A stretch of 64,000 bases of DNA from Jannaschia rubra (GCF_001403735.1 NZ_CXPG01000021.1:1-64000); one strand, 5' to 3'. Numbered from the stretch's first letter, positions 48,134 through 58,304 are shown. The notes: a model not told the origin generated them from the letters alone. Made by a program: numbers and translations.

Positions 48134-48272
48134 GAAGACGAAGATCCCGCTGGTGGGGCCGTCGGCCTCGGGCGTTCGGGGCGATAAGGGGATATTCACG
48201 CCGGAAGCGCGCCTGTCGTTTGCGAAGACGGCATTGGCGAGCATCTCGCGACCTCATGCTTCCGTTGCAACA

Positions 48273-48650
<378 letters not shown>

Positions 48651-48701
48651 GGACCACACTCCCGCGGGCACGCCTGTCAGCACCAGCCATGCGCGGCGAA
48701 G

Positions 48702-48750
48702 CTGACGGGAACCTGAAGGGGCAGGCTTGCCGGCTTCAGCTTCGCGTCAG
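48702..48750. promoter_or_regulatory. Four-box operator between PepSY copy 2 and the response regulator
   Basis: CTGA-N7-CTGA at 48702-48716 and TCAG-N7-TCAG at 48736-48750, separated by 19 bp, exactly the geometry of 48085-48133. It sits in the 145-bp divergent region, so one regulator could control both directions, including its own gene. Confidence 0.72.
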
Positions 48751-48795
48751 CCGGAGGGGTCATGACGTGTCATCGGGCAAGGGACGGGAACCGCC

Positions 48796-49455
48796 ATGCG
48801 CATCCTGCTGATCGAGGACGACACGGTTCTGGGCGCCGCCGTGCGCGACCAGATCACCGCCGATGGCCATACGGCGGACTGGGCCACGCGCCTCGATTCG
48901 GCCGGCGAAGCGGTGCGGAGCGCGTCGTTCGATCTCATCCTGCTCGACCTGATGCTGCCGGACGGGCGCGGCGTCGGGTTCCTGAAGGCCCTGCGGGCAA
49001 GGGGTGACGTGTCGCCGGTCATCATCCTGACGGCTCTCGACCAGATCTCGGACCGGATCGACGGACTGAACGCGGGCGCGGACGACTATCTCGTCAAGCC
49101 CTTCGACCTTGCGGAGCTGTCCGCCCGGATCGGAGCGGTCGCCCGGCGCTACAGCGGCAATCCGAATCCCATCCTGACCCACGGGCCGCTCGACATCGAC
49201 CTGGCGGCCCGCAGCATTCACCGCGACGGAAAACCCATCCAGCTGACGGCGCGCGAATGGGCGCTGTTCGAAGCCCTCCTTGCGCGACCGGGTCAACTGT
49301 TGTCCAAGGCGCAACTTGAGGAAAAGCTCTATGCTTTCGACGCCGAGGTCGGGAGCAACACCATCGAGTTGCACGTCAGCCGCCTTCGCAAGAAACTCGG
49401 AAGCGCGATCATCGAGACGGAGCGCGGCATGGGCTACAGGCTCGGCAAGCCATGA
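48796..49455 (+). CDS. OmpR/PhoB-family response regulator
   Basis: A 219-residue DNA-binding response regulator. The receiver domain (1-115) has the acidic pocket IEDD, the phospho-acceptor Asp in ILLDLMLPDG (about residue 51) and the Lys in DDYLVKPFD. The winged-helix output domain (about 128-219) has LTAREWALFEALL and NTIELHVSRLRKKLG. It resembles the QseB/PmrA subgroup. Its stop overlaps the kinase start. The duplicated TCAG-N7-TCAG operators nearby are the likely targets. Confidence 0.94.
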   Translation: MRILLIEDDTVLGAAVRDQITADGHTADWATRLDSAGEAVRSASFDLILLDLMLPDGRGVGFLKALRARGDVSPVIILTALDQISDRIDGLNAGADDYLVKPFDLAELSARIGAVARRYSGNPNPILTHGPLDIDLAARSIHRDGKPIQLTAREWALFEALLARPGQLLSKAQLEEKLYAFDAEVGSNTIELHVSRLRKKLGSAIIETERGMGYRLGKP

Positions 49456-50821
49456 GGTCGGCGCGCAGCCTTCAGGCGATGCTCGGCCTATCGCTGCGCA
49501 TCGTGCTGACGGTTCTCTGGCTGCTGGCCGCCGCGGTGACTGCGGTGATCGTGCGCGGCGAGATGGACGAGGTCTTCGACAGCGCCCTGCGCGAGACGGC
49601 CGAGCGCATCCTGCCGCTTGCCGTGACCGAGATCGTCGGGCGAGAAGACGAAGGAGTGACGCAGAGGCTCGCCCCGATCCGGGAGCATGACGAGTTCTTC
49701 ACCTATCTCGTGCGCGATGCGGAGGGGCGCATCCTGCTGCAATCGCATGCAGCGGTCCCGGCCCTGTTCCCGCCCTACAGCCGTCCGGGTTTCGCCGAGA
49801 CAGCGACGCACCGGCTCTACAGCGACGCGGTGCTCGGGGGGACGATCCGGATCACCGTGGCCGAACCGCTGGCCCACCGCACGTCGGTCGCGCGCGAGAT
49901 CCAGGTGGGCCTTGGCCTGCCGCTGCTGATCGTGCTGCTCGTGGCGCTGGCCGCGATCGTCCTGGCCGTCCGCATCAGTCTCGCTCCCTTGCGCCGGTTC
50001 CGGACGCGGCTCGGAAATGCGGGGCGTCCGGGATCTGTCCGAGGTTCCCGCGGACAACCTCCCCACGGAGATCGTCCCGCTGGCGGCGACCTTGAACGGC
50101 CTTCTGGTCAGGTTGCGCGCGGCCTTCGCGGCCGAGCGCAGCTTCGCGGCCAATGCCGCGCATGAATTGCGGACACCCCTCGCCGGTGCGGTCGCGCAGG
50201 CGCAGCGGCTTCGGGCGGAGACGCGCGACGCGGCCGCCGAAGCGCGGGCGGCCGAGATCGAGGCGACGCTGAAGCGGCTGACGCGCCTTTCCGAACGCCT
50301 GATGCAGCTTGCGCGGGCGGAAGGAGGGCGACTGCGCATGGACCAAAGCGCGGATCTGAGGACGGTCGCGCGGATCGTCGTGGACGATCTTGGGCGCACG
50401 GACGCGCCGGGCCGCATCGCGCTGACATTGCCGGGCAGGGCCGTCATGTCGGACATCGACCCCGACGCCATCGGAATCCTGTGCCGGAACCTCGTGGAAA
50501 ACGCGGTCCGCCACGGCACACAGACCGCCCCGGTCGGACGTGACCCTGACGCAGGAGGGGCGGCTGATCGTGGCGAACGACGGACTTGTCCTGCCGCGTG
50601 AAACCTTCGATCGTCTGACGGCCCGCTTTGAGCGCGCGGGCGCGCGTACCGACGGCAGCGGACTCGGCCTCGCCATCGTCGCCGCGATCGCGGAAAGGAT
50701 CGGAAGCCACCTCGTTCTGGACTCGCCGCGCCCCGGCGCATCATCCGGTTTTCAAGCGTCCATCTGGTTGCCGACAGAGGTTCCGCTGACCTCCGAGAAG
50801 GGCGCGGTGTCCGACGCGTGA
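49452..50821 (+). pseudogene. Sensor histidine kinase interrupted by two frameshifts
   Basis: Coding matter for a QseC/PmrB-like kinase of about 455 residues is spread over three frames. Frame 1 gives two membrane helices around a periplasmic domain (to SLAPLRRF, near 50000). Frame 2 gives the HAMP end, the H-box AANAAHELRTPLAG and the N-box CRNLVENAVRHG (to about 50535). Frame 3 gives DGSGLGLAIVAAIAERI and the C-terminus. One extra base in GGTTCCGG near 50000 and one in GTCGGACG near 50536 account for both shifts; removing each restores PLRRFGRGSEMRG and TAPVDVTLTQEG. Sequencing error is possible, otherwise the gene is broken. Confidence 0.88.
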
Positions 50822-50934
50822 TGCACTGCGGCGCAGCGCTTGCCCATGTCCTTCCCCCAAACACATACACGACGATACCGGCGCATGGCGCGCCCATTCT
50901 CATCGCCAGTTCGGGACGGCACCCCCGTCGGGTA

Positions 50935-51024
50935 TGGCAGAAGCGGTGGGATTCGAACCCACGAGACGGTTGCCCGCCTGCCGGATTTCAAATCCGGTGC
51001 CTTCGACCACTCGGCCACGCTTCC
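50935..51024 (-). tRNA. tRNA-Ser (anticodon UGA)
   Basis: A 90-nt class II tRNA on the minus strand with encoded CCA. On its own strand it starts GGAAGCG, has the anticodon stem-loop CCGGA-TTTGAAA-TCCGG (anticodon TGA), a long variable arm (GGCGGGCAACCGTCTC) and the T arm GTGGG-TTCGAAT-CCCAC. Its 3' end points toward the broken kinase gene. Confidence 0.96.
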
Positions 51025-51170
51025 GACGCCGCATGGCTACACCGGGGGCGCGGCCTTGGAAAGTGGGCGGAACGACCCCGATGCGCTTGCCGCGTCACGG
51101 GTTCGTGGGTTGCCCGAGGGGCAGGGGTAAGGCAGTCAGTGGCGCAGCCCGTTGTCTCAGCCGAGGTCCA

Positions 51171-51773
51171 ATGCTCGACCGCCACATCCGCCGCCTGATC
51201 GACCCGACGCTGGACCGCGCCGGACGCGGGCTGGCGGCGTGGGGGGCGACGGCCGACGCCGTGACGCTGACGGGGCTCGGCGTCGGGCTGGTTGCCGCGG
51301 TGCTGATCGTCCTGGGCTGGCCGGGGTGGGCGCTGCTGCCGCTTCTACTGTCGCGCCTGTTCGACGGGCTCGACGGTGCGGTGGCGCGGGCACGGGGGCG
51401 CACGGACTTCGGCGGCTACCTCGACATCTGGTGCGACTTCGTCTTCTACGGCGCGATCCCCTTCGCCTTCGCACTGGCCGATCCGGCGAACGCCCTGCCG
51501 GCGGCCTTCCTGATCCTTTCGTTCTACATCAACGGCAGCAGCTTCCTCGGTCTTGCCGTGCAGGCCGAAAAGCGCGGCCTTTCGACCGAGGCGCAGGGCC
51601 GGAAATCGCTCTACTACTCCGCCGGACTGCTGGAGGGGACCGAGACCATCGCATTCTTCGTCGTTCTCTGCCTGCTGCCCGCGCAGTTCGCGCCGCTGGC
51701 CTGGGCGTTCGGAGCGCTCTGCCTGCTGACGGCCGGGGCGCGCGTCGCCCATGCCCGCAACCTGCTTGCTTGA
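51171..51773 (+). CDS. ynjF: CDP-alcohol phosphatidyltransferase, YnjF-like
   Basis: A 200-residue integral membrane enzyme. The CDP-alcohol phosphatidyltransferase signature D-G-x2-A-R-x8-G-x3-D-x3-D is visible as FDGLDGAVARARGRTDFGGYLDIWCD, here noted by its Asp and Gly residues at about 65-90. About five hydrophobic helices are present. It resembles E. coli YnjF, whose product is unknown. It is 10 bp upstream of the transporter genes and probably cotranscribed. The first Met with no better upstream site was used. Confidence 0.85.
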   Translation: MLDRHIRRLIDPTLDRAGRGLAAWGATADAVTLTGLGVGLVAAVLIVLGWPGWALLPLLLSRLFDGLDGAVARARGRTDFGGYLDIWCDFVFYGAIPFAFALADPANALPAAFLILSFYINGSSFLGLAVQAEKRGLSTEAQGRKSLYYSAGLLEGTETIAFFVVLCLLPAQFAPLAWAFGALCLLTAGARVAHARNLLA

Positions 51774-51783
51774 AGGACCCGCC

Positions 51784-52974
51784 ATGCGTCTCGCCCTTGC
51801 CCTGACCGCTCTCCTCGCCTTCCCCGCGCTGGCCGACACGGATCCGGCCGACTGGCCCGCCGTCGAAGCGGCGGCCGAGGGGCAGACGGTCTATTGGCAT
51901 GCCTGGGGCGGATCGACGGCGACCAACGACTTCATCGGCTGGATCGGGGACCGCGCGGCGCAAAAGGGCGTGACACTGAAGCACGTCAAGCTGGCCGACA
52001 CCGCAGACGCGGTGGGTGCCGTCCTCGCGGAGCGGCAGACCGGATGGGACACGGACGGGTCGGTGGACCTCATCTGGATCAACGGGGCCAACTTCGCCTC
52101 GATGAAGGAGGCGGGGCTTCTGTTCGGCCCCTTCGCCGAAAGCCTGCCCAACTGGCGCTTCGTCGATACGGAGGGCAAGACCGTCACAACCGATTTCACC
52201 GTCCCGACCGAAGGATACGAGAGCCCCTGGGCCATGGCGCAGGTCGTGTTCGTGCATGACGCCGCGCGTCTGTCCGACCCGCCGCGATCGGCCGAGGCGC
52301 TGCTCGATTGGGCGCGGGCCAATCCCGGCCGGTTCACCTATCCCCAGCCGCCCGATTTCCTGGGGACGACATTCCTCAAGCAGACGCTGATCGAGCTCGT
52401 GCCCGATCCGGCGGTTCTGGCCGACCCGGCGGCGGGCGACTACGATGAGGTGACGGCGCCGCTCTGGGAGTACCTCGACGAGTTGACGCCGCTCCTGTGG
52501 CGCGACGGACGCGCCTATCCCGACAGCGGGCCGCGGCAGTTCCAGTTGATGAACGACGGCGAAGTCGATCTGGCCATCAGCTTCTCGCCGGGCGAGGCGA
52601 CGGCCGCCATCGCCAATTTTGAGCTCCCTCAAACGGTGCGGACCTACGTCCTCGATGGCGGAACCCTGGGCAACGCGAGCTTCGTGGCGATCCCCTACAA
52701 TTCCTCGGCGAAGGAAGGCGCGATGGTCGTGGCCGATATCCTGCTGTCGCCCGCGGCACAGCTTCGCGCGCAGATGCCCGACGTTCTGGGCTACGGCACG
52801 GTTCTCGACATGGAGAGGCTGCCCCGAGAAGACCGCGCCGCGTTCGAGGCGTTGGACCTGGGTATCGCCACCCTCTCGCCCGACGACCTCGGCCCCACCT
52901 TGCCCGAGCCGCACCCGAGCTGGGCCGTCCGTCTGGCCGACGACTGGATCCGCCGCTACGGCGTCGCGCAATAG
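51784..52974 (+). CDS. ynjB: ABC transporter substrate-binding protein, YnjB-like
   Basis: A periplasmic binding protein of 396 residues with a Sec signal (MRLALALTALLAFPALA). The mature part begins near ADTDPADWPAVEAAA, followed by TVYWHAWGGS, a hallmark of the YnjB family. Later motifs include DLIWINGANFASMKEAG and FLGTTFLKQ. No lipobox. The substrate of YnjBCD systems is not established. It is followed directly by the permease gene. Confidence 0.88.
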   Translation: MRLALALTALLAFPALADTDPADWPAVEAAAEGQTVYWHAWGGSTATNDFIGWIGDRAAQKGVTLKHVKLADTADAVGAVLAERQTGWDTDGSVDLIWINGANFASMKEAGLLFGPFAESLPNWRFVDTEGKTVTTDFTVPTEGYESPWAMAQVVFVHDAARLSDPPRSAEALLDWARANPGRFTYPQPPDFLGTTFLKQTLIELVPDPAVLADPAAGDYDEVTAPLWEYLDELTPLLWRDGRAYPDSGPRQFQLMNDGEVDLAISFSPGEATAAIANFELPQTVRTYVLDGGTLGNASFVAIPYNSSAKEGAMVVADILLSPAAQLRAQMPDVLGYGTVLDMERLPREDRAAFEALDLGIATLSPDDLGPTLPEPHPSWAVRLADDWIRRYGVAQ

Positions 52975-52975
52975 G

Positions 52976-54634
52976 TTGCTGCGACCGCTTCCCCTGCTGA
53001 CCGCGCTGGTGCTGACCGGGCCGGTGGCCTTCGGCCTGCTGGGCACGGTGCTTCCGGCCTTCGGCCTTCTGGTGCCGGGAGCGGATGCGCCGATGGCGGA
53101 GGCGCTGGCCTGGCCCGGGCTGCCACGCGCGCTGGCCGTCTCGGTCCTGTCGGGCGTGCTGTCCACGCTGGGCGCGCTGACGGTCGCGGCGCTGATCCTG
53201 GCGGGCTGGCACGGCACGCGCGCCTTCCGCTGGCTGGAGCGGGCCTTGTCGCCGCTGCTGGCCGTGCCCCACGCCGCGGCGGCCCTCGGGCTGGCTTTCC
53301 TCATCGCGCCCTCGGGCTGGATCGGCCGGATACCGGCGACCCTGTTCGGGTGGGAGCGGGCGGCGGACCTGCTGATCCTGAACGACCCATGGGGCCTGTC
53401 GTTGACGGCGGGGCTGATCGCGAAGGAGCTTCCGTTTCTGCTCCTGATGATGCTCGCAGCCCTGCCGCAGACCGATGCGACCGCACGCGTCGCCGTCGCG
53501 CGGTCGCTGGGTCAGGGACGGGTCGCGGGATGGCTCAAGGCGGTGTTTCCGGGCGTCTATGCGCAGGTGCGGCTGCCGGTCCTCGTGGTGCTGGTCTTCG
53601 GAATGACGAATGTGGACGTGGCGATCATCCTCGGGCCGTCCCTGCCGCCCACGCTGGCGGTCCAGGTGACCCAGTGGATGACCGACCCCGACCTGACAGA
53701 GCGGGCCGTGGCGGCGGCCGGGGGGCTGATCCTGTTCGGCGCGACGTTGGTGGTATTGACGGTTTGGCTCGGGGCCGAACGCCTGGTCGCCCGCATCGGC
53801 CGCGTCTGGGTCTGGTCCGGCCGCGGCGCGCCGGAGCGCGTGTCGCGCGGGCTGGGCCTGACCCTTGCCGGGGGATCGGCCGTCATGGTGCTGGCTGGCC
53901 TCGCGTCGCTTGCGGTCTGGTCCGTGGCGGCGCGCTGGTCCTTCCCCGACCTTCTGCCCGAGGCGCTGACCCTTCGCAGTTGGGACCGCTTCGGCCCCGA
54001 CATGGCGGTGACCGCGGGGGCGACGCTGGCGCTGGCGGGGGCCGCGACCCTCCTGTCGCTCGTCCTCGCCATCGGCTGCCTCGAAGCGGAGCATCGGTTC
54101 GGCCTGACGCTCGGCCAGCGCGCGCTCTGGCTGCTCTACCTGCCGCTCCTGATCCCGCAGGTCGCCTTCCTACCGGGGTTGCAGCTTCTTCCGCTGTCGC
54201 TCGGCATCGGTCCCTCGGTCTGGCTCGTGCTGGCGGGGCATGTGGTCTTCGTCCTGCCTTATGTCTTCCTGTCGCTCTCCGGCCCCTTTCGTGCATGGGA
54301 CACGCGGTTGGCGCGGGTGTCGGGCGGGCTGGGCGCGTCGCGCAACCGGACGCTGTGGCTCCTGCGCCTTCCCATGCTGACCGGCGCGCTTCTGACGGCG
54401 GCGGCGGTCGGGGTCGCGGTGTCGGTGGGGCAATACCTGCCCACGCTGCTTCTGGGCGGGGGGCGGGTCTCGACCCTCGCGACCGAGGCGGTGGCCTTGT
54501 CTTCCGGTGGCGATCGCCGCGCGATCGGGGTCTTGGGGCTGGGCCAGTCACTTGCCGCGCTGCTGCCTTTTGCGCTGGCGCTCATCGTGCCGGCCGTCCT
54601 GTTTCGCAACCGCCGGGGGATGCGCCATGGGTGA
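52976..54634 (+). CDS. ynjC: ABC transporter permease, YnjC-like (fused double permease)
   Basis: A 552-residue inner-membrane permease with about twelve helices forming two binding-protein-dependent transport domains in one chain. EAA-like loops are at SLGQGRVAGWLKAVFPG (about residue 180) and GLGASRNRTLWLLRLPM (about residue 450). The start is inferred as TTG one base after the ynjB stop, because the first membrane helix begins three residues later and no ATG or GTG lies before it. It overlaps ynjD by 8 bp. Confidence 0.86.
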   Translation: MLRPLPLLTALVLTGPVAFGLLGTVLPAFGLLVPGADAPMAEALAWPGLPRALAVSVLSGVLSTLGALTVAALILAGWHGTRAFRWLERALSPLLAVPHAAAALGLAFLIAPSGWIGRIPATLFGWERAADLLILNDPWGLSLTAGLIAKELPFLLLMMLAALPQTDATARVAVARSLGQGRVAGWLKAVFPGVYAQVRLPVLVVLVFGMTNVDVAIILGPSLPPTLAVQVTQWMTDPDLTERAVAAAGGLILFGATLVVLTVWLGAERLVARIGRVWVWSGRGAPERVSRGLGLTLAGGSAVMVLAGLASLAVWSVAARWSFPDLLPEALTLRSWDRFGPDMAVTAGATLALAGAATLLSLVLAIGCLEAEHRFGLTLGQRALWLLYLPLLIPQVAFLPGLQLLPLSLGIGPSVWLVLAGHVVFVLPYVFLSLSGPFRAWDTRLARVSGGLGASRNRTLWLLRLPMLTGALLTAAAVGVAVSVGQYLPTLLLGGGRVSTLATEAVALSSGGDRRAIGVLGLGQSLAALLPFALALIVPAVLFRNRRGMRHG

Positions 54635-55256
54635 TGGCCTGCGGATCGAGGGCGCGACGCTGGCGCAGGGGGGGCGGCGGCTGCTGTCGCTCGACGCCCA
54701 TGTCGCGCCGGGGGATGTGCTGACGCTGATGGGGCCGTCGGGGTCGGGCAAGTCGACGCTGCTGTCCTGGCTCATGGGTGATGTGCCCACGGCTTTCCGG
54801 GCCGAGGGCCGCGCGATCCTCGACGGACGCGACCTGACCGGCCTGCCACCCGAGGCGCGGCGCATCGGCATCCTCTATCAGGATCCGCTCCTGTTCCCGC
54901 ATCTCGACGTCGCGGCCAACCTCGCTTTCGGCCTGCCACACGGCGGTACCCGCACAGGCCGGCGGGCGCAGGTCGCGGCGGCATTGGAGGAGATCGGGCT
55001 GGCCGGCTTCGGACCCCGCGATCCGGCCACGCTGTCGGGCGGTCAGGCGGCGCGCGTCGCGCTCATGCGGGTGCTTCTGTCGGGGCCGCGCGCGCTCCTG
55101 CTGGACGAGCCGTTCTCGAAGCTCGACGCGGGCTTGCGCGACCGGATGCGGCGCCTCGTCTTCGACCGCGCCCGAGCGGCCGCCATTCCAGTGGTGCTGG
55201 TCACGCACGACGAGGCGGATGCGGTCGCGGCGGGTGGGCGCGTCACCTGGCTGTAG
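54627..55256 (+). CDS. ynjD: ABC transporter ATP-binding protein, YnjD-like
   Basis: A 209-residue ATPase, short for an ABC importer subunit but normal for YnjD. Walker A is GPSGSGKST, the Q-loop is ILYQDPLLFPHL, the signature is LSGGQAARVALMR, Walker B is ALLLDEPFSKLD, and the switch is VTHDEADA. It completes ynjF-ynjB-ynjC-ynjD. Confidence 0.92.
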   Translation: MGDGLRIEGATLAQGGRRLLSLDAHVAPGDVLTLMGPSGSGKSTLLSWLMGDVPTAFRAEGRAILDGRDLTGLPPEARRIGILYQDPLLFPHLDVAANLAFGLPHGGTRTGRRAQVAAALEEIGLAGFGPRDPATLSGGQAARVALMRVLLSGPRALLLDEPFSKLDAGLRDRMRRLVFDRARAAAIPVVLVTHDEADAVAAGGRVTWL

Positions 55257-55305
55257 CGATCACGCAAGCCGGTCGACAGTCGAGTATTTATGACAGGAAG
55301 AAGCC

Positions 55306-57306
55306 TCAGCGCCGTCTGCGCCGCCCCTCGGAGGCGGTGTTGAAGCTGACATCGGGCAGGGTCAGTTCCGCCATCAGGTGCGGGAACGGGTCGGTTGCGT
55401 GGGGGATCGCATTGGCGGCGACGAAATGTTCCTGGAACCGCGGCGCAATGGCCGTCTCGACCTTTTCGATGCGGCGGACCAGCGTCTCGATATGCGCGCG
55501 CAGGCCCCGATTGCAGAGCGCCATGCGCGCGCCGTGCCCGGCGGCATTGCCCGCGCTCGTGACCTTCGACAGTTCCGCATCGGGGATCATTCCCAGCACC
55601 ATCGCGTGACGCGGCGAGATATGCGCTCCGAAGGCGCCCGCGAGCGTGACGCGGTCGACATGGTCCACCCCCGCCTCGTCCATCAGGAGCCGCGCCCCGG
55701 CGTAGAGCGCCGATTTGGCAAGCTGGATCGCGCGGATGTCGCCCTGCGTCACCTGGATGCGTCGGTCGCCGTCCTGCCAGAGCAGATAGGCGTGGGTGCG
55801 GCCCGTCAGTTCGCACCGCGGCGTGCCGACCTGCTCGGGCGATCCGATCAGTCCCCGCGCGTCGACGATGCCGGCCATGCGCATCTCCGCCACCGCCTCG
55901 ATGATGCCGGACCCGCAGATGCCGGTGATGCCCGTCTGTGCCGTGGCGGCCGCGAACCCCGGATCGTTGGACCAGAGGTCGCTGCCGATGACGCGGAAGC
56001 GCGGCTCCCGGGTGGCGGGGTCGATCTGCACCCGTTCGATGGCCCCCGGTGCGGCGCGCTGCCCTGCGCTGATCTGCGCGCCTTCGAACGCGGGTCCGGT
56101 GGGCGAGGAGCAGGCGAGGATGCGGTCGCGGTTGCCCAGGATGATCTCGGCGTTGGTGCCCACGTCCACGATCAGGGTCAGGTCGTCCGCCTGATCCGGC
56201 GCCTCGGACAGGGCGACCGCTGCCGCGTCGGCGCCCACGTGTCCGGCAATGCAGGGCAGGATGTAGACGCGCGCAGCCGCTCCCACCGATGTCAGCTCGA
56301 TCTCCGAGGCATTCAGGCGCAGCGCGTCCGAGGTGGCGAGCGCAAAGGGCGACTGTCCCAGTTCGACGGGATCCACGCCGAGCAGAAGGTGGTGCATGAC
56401 CGGGTTGCAGACAATCACCGCTTCGAGAATGTCCTCCGCCGGCACGCCCGCTTCCGCCGCCAGTTCGACGGCCAGCGCGTCGAGCGCGTCGCGGACGGCG
56501 CGCGTCATCTCGGCATCGCCGCCGGGGTTCATCATCGAATAGCTGACCCGGCTCATCAGGTCTTCGCCGAAGCGGATCTGCGGGTTCATCACGCCGCCCG
56601 AGGCACGCACCTCACCCGTGGACAGGTCGCAGAGATGCGCTGCGATGGTGGTCGAGCCAAGATCGACGGCAAGACCCAGGACCGGCGCCTCCCGCAGGGC
56701 CGGGAACAGCCCGGTGATCGTGTCGCTGTCGTGGTCGACGGCCACCGTGATCTGCCATTTTCCCTGCCGCAGGACGGGCTGCAGGCGGGCCAGCAAAGGC
56801 AGTGGCAGCGTCAGGTCATCGAGGCCCCACTGGTCCGAGAGAGCCTCGCGCAGACGCTCCAGATCGCCGGAGGGGGCGTGCATGTCCGGCTCCTCCACCG
56901 TGACGAAGTGCAGGCGCGTGGCCGGGTCCATGACGATCGGCCGGTCGCTCGCGGCCTTTCGCACCACCTGGCGGTGGACCTGGCTCTCGGGCGGGACATC
57001 CAGCACCACGTCGCCCTGCACGCGGGCCTGGCAGCCCAGGCGCCGGCCGGCTTTCAATCCGCGCTTCTCGTCGTAGCGGTGTTCGACTGCATTGAACGGG
57101 CTCAGCGCGTCGGCGGCCACGGTCAAGCCCAGCTTCGGGAAGGCGCCGACACCGGGCTGCACCTGACATTTGGAGCAGATGCCCCGACCGCCGCAGACCG
57201 AATCCAGATCGACGCCCAACTGCCGCGCGGCATCGAGGACGGACGTGCCCTCCGCGATGCGGCCGCGCTTGCCCGAGGGCATGAAGATCACCTGATGGTC
57301 GGTCAT
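55306..57306 (-). CDS. ASKHA/ferredoxin corrinoid-activating protein (RamA-like)
   Basis: Reductive activator of corrinoid proteins: it re-reduces inactive Co(II) cobalamin with ATP. The 666-residue protein starts with a [2Fe-2S] domain (SVCGGRGICSKC ... LGCQARV, residues about 35-95). An ASKHA actin-like ATPase domain follows (LAVDLGSTTIAAHL near residue 210; LIVDVGTNAEIILG; GICGSGIIEAVAEM; TLAGAFGAHI). In Phaeobacter and related Rhodobacterales such a protein supports a split MetH. The adjacent pterin-binding and MetF-like genes fit that role. The C-terminus is five arginines. Confidence 0.88.
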   Translation of the reverse strand: MTDHQVIFMPSGKRGRIAEGTSVLDAARQLGVDLDSVCGGRGICSKCQVQPGVGAFPKLGLTVAADALSPFNAVEHRYDEKRGLKAGRRLGCQARVQGDVVLDVPPESQVHRQVVRKAASDRPIVMDPATRLHFVTVEEPDMHAPSGDLERLREALSDQWGLDDLTLPLPLLARLQPVLRQGKWQITVAVDHDSDTITGLFPALREAPVLGLAVDLGSTTIAAHLCDLSTGEVRASGGVMNPQIRFGEDLMSRVSYSMMNPGGDAEMTRAVRDALDALAVELAAEAGVPAEDILEAVIVCNPVMHHLLLGVDPVELGQSPFALATSDALRLNASEIELTSVGAAARVYILPCIAGHVGADAAAVALSEAPDQADDLTLIVDVGTNAEIILGNRDRILACSSPTGPAFEGAQISAGQRAAPGAIERVQIDPATREPRFRVIGSDLWSNDPGFAAATAQTGITGICGSGIIEAVAEMRMAGIVDARGLIGSPEQVGTPRCELTGRTHAYLLWQDGDRRIQVTQGDIRAIQLAKSALYAGARLLMDEAGVDHVDRVTLAGAFGAHISPRHAMVLGMIPDAELSKVTSAGNAAGHGARMALCNRGLRAHIETLVRRIEKVETAIAPRFQEHFVAANAIPHATDPFPHLMAELTLPDVSFNTASEGRRRRR

Positions 57307-57317
57307 CGGTGCGGCCC

Positions 57318-58304
57318 TCAGGCGCGGCTGCGGCCGCCGCGGCGCCCGCCGCTGCGGGCTCCGGAGGCGCGGGCGGCGGCAGAGGCTTCGGCGAAGGTCG
57401 CGCCCTCCTTCATCGCGTCGAGAACGCGGCTGAACCCGATCCAGCGCCCGCCGTTCGGATCGTGGTTCATCAGCAGGTTGGCGGCGTTGATCGCCTCCAT
57501 CTCGACGGACCGGACGGGGTTCATGATGGCGCTGGTCATGCCTGCGCCGATGGCCATGGGCAGGAAGGCGGCGTTCACGCCGTGGCGATGAGGCAGGCCG
57601 AAGCTGATGTTCGAGGCGCCGCAGGTGGTGTTCACCCCAAGCTCGTCGCGCAGGCGGCGGACCAGCGAGAACACCTGATGCCCGGCCGTGGCCATGGCGC
57701 CGATGGGCATCACCAGCGGGTCGACCACGATGTCGTGCGCGGGGATGCCGAAGTCGGCCGCGCGCTCCACGATCTTCCGGGCGACGGCAAAACGGACGTC
57801 GGGGTCTTCGGAAATGCCCGTGTCGTCGTTCGAGATCGCCACGACCGGGACGTTGTACTTCTTGACCAGCGGCAGGACCAGTTCCAGCCGCTCCTCCTCG
57901 CCCGTGACCGAGTTGAGAAGGGGGCGTCCCTCCGCCGCCATCAACCCGTTTTCCAGCGCGCCGGGAACCGAGCTGTCGATGCAGAGCGGCACGTCCACGA
58001 GCGCCTGGACCCGCTCGACCAGCTGCTTCATCAGCGTCGGCTCGACGAAATTGTTGTCGGCGTAACGCTTGTCCGCGGCCATCTTGTTGGTGAAGACCGC
58101 GCCGGAATTGACGTCGAGAACCATGGCGCCGCAGGCGACCTGCTCCAGCGCGTCCTTTTCGACCGTCGAGAAATCGTCCATCTCAAGCTCGGCAGCCAGC
58201 TTCTTGCGGCCGGTGGGGTTGATGCGTTCGCCGATGACGCAAAACGGCTCGTCAAAGCCGATAACGACCGTCTTTGTCTTCGATTCCAGTACGGTACGCG
58301 TCAT
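57318..58304 (-). CDS. Methyltetrahydrofolate-binding methyltransferase (pterin-binding domain of a split MetH)
   Basis: A TIM-barrel protein of 328 residues from the pterin-binding family. It has CVIGERINPTGRKKL (about residue 22), MVLDVNSG, LCIDSSVPGALENGL, VVAISNDDTGI, and CGASNISFGLPHR. It should transfer the methyl group of 5-methyl-THF to a corrinoid protein. In MetH this is one domain of a large protein; here it stands alone between the MetF-like gene and the corrinoid activator. The homocysteine-binding and cobalamin-binding parts are not in this window. The C-terminal 30 residues are Arg/Gly-rich. Confidence 0.88.
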   Translation of the reverse strand: MTRTVLESKTKTVVIGFDEPFCVIGERINPTGRKKLAAELEMDDFSTVEKDALEQVACGAMVLDVNSGAVFTNKMAADKRYADNNFVEPTLMKQLVERVQALVDVPLCIDSSVPGALENGLMAAEGRPLLNSVTGEEERLELVLPLVKKYNVPVVAISNDDTGISEDPDVRFAVARKIVERAADFGIPAHDIVVDPLVMPIGAMATAGHQVFSLVRRLRDELGVNTTCGASNISFGLPHRHGVNAAFLPMAIGAGMTSAIMNPVRSVEMEAINAANLLMNHDPNGGRWIGFSRVLDAMKEGATFAEASAAARASGARSGGRRGGRSRA

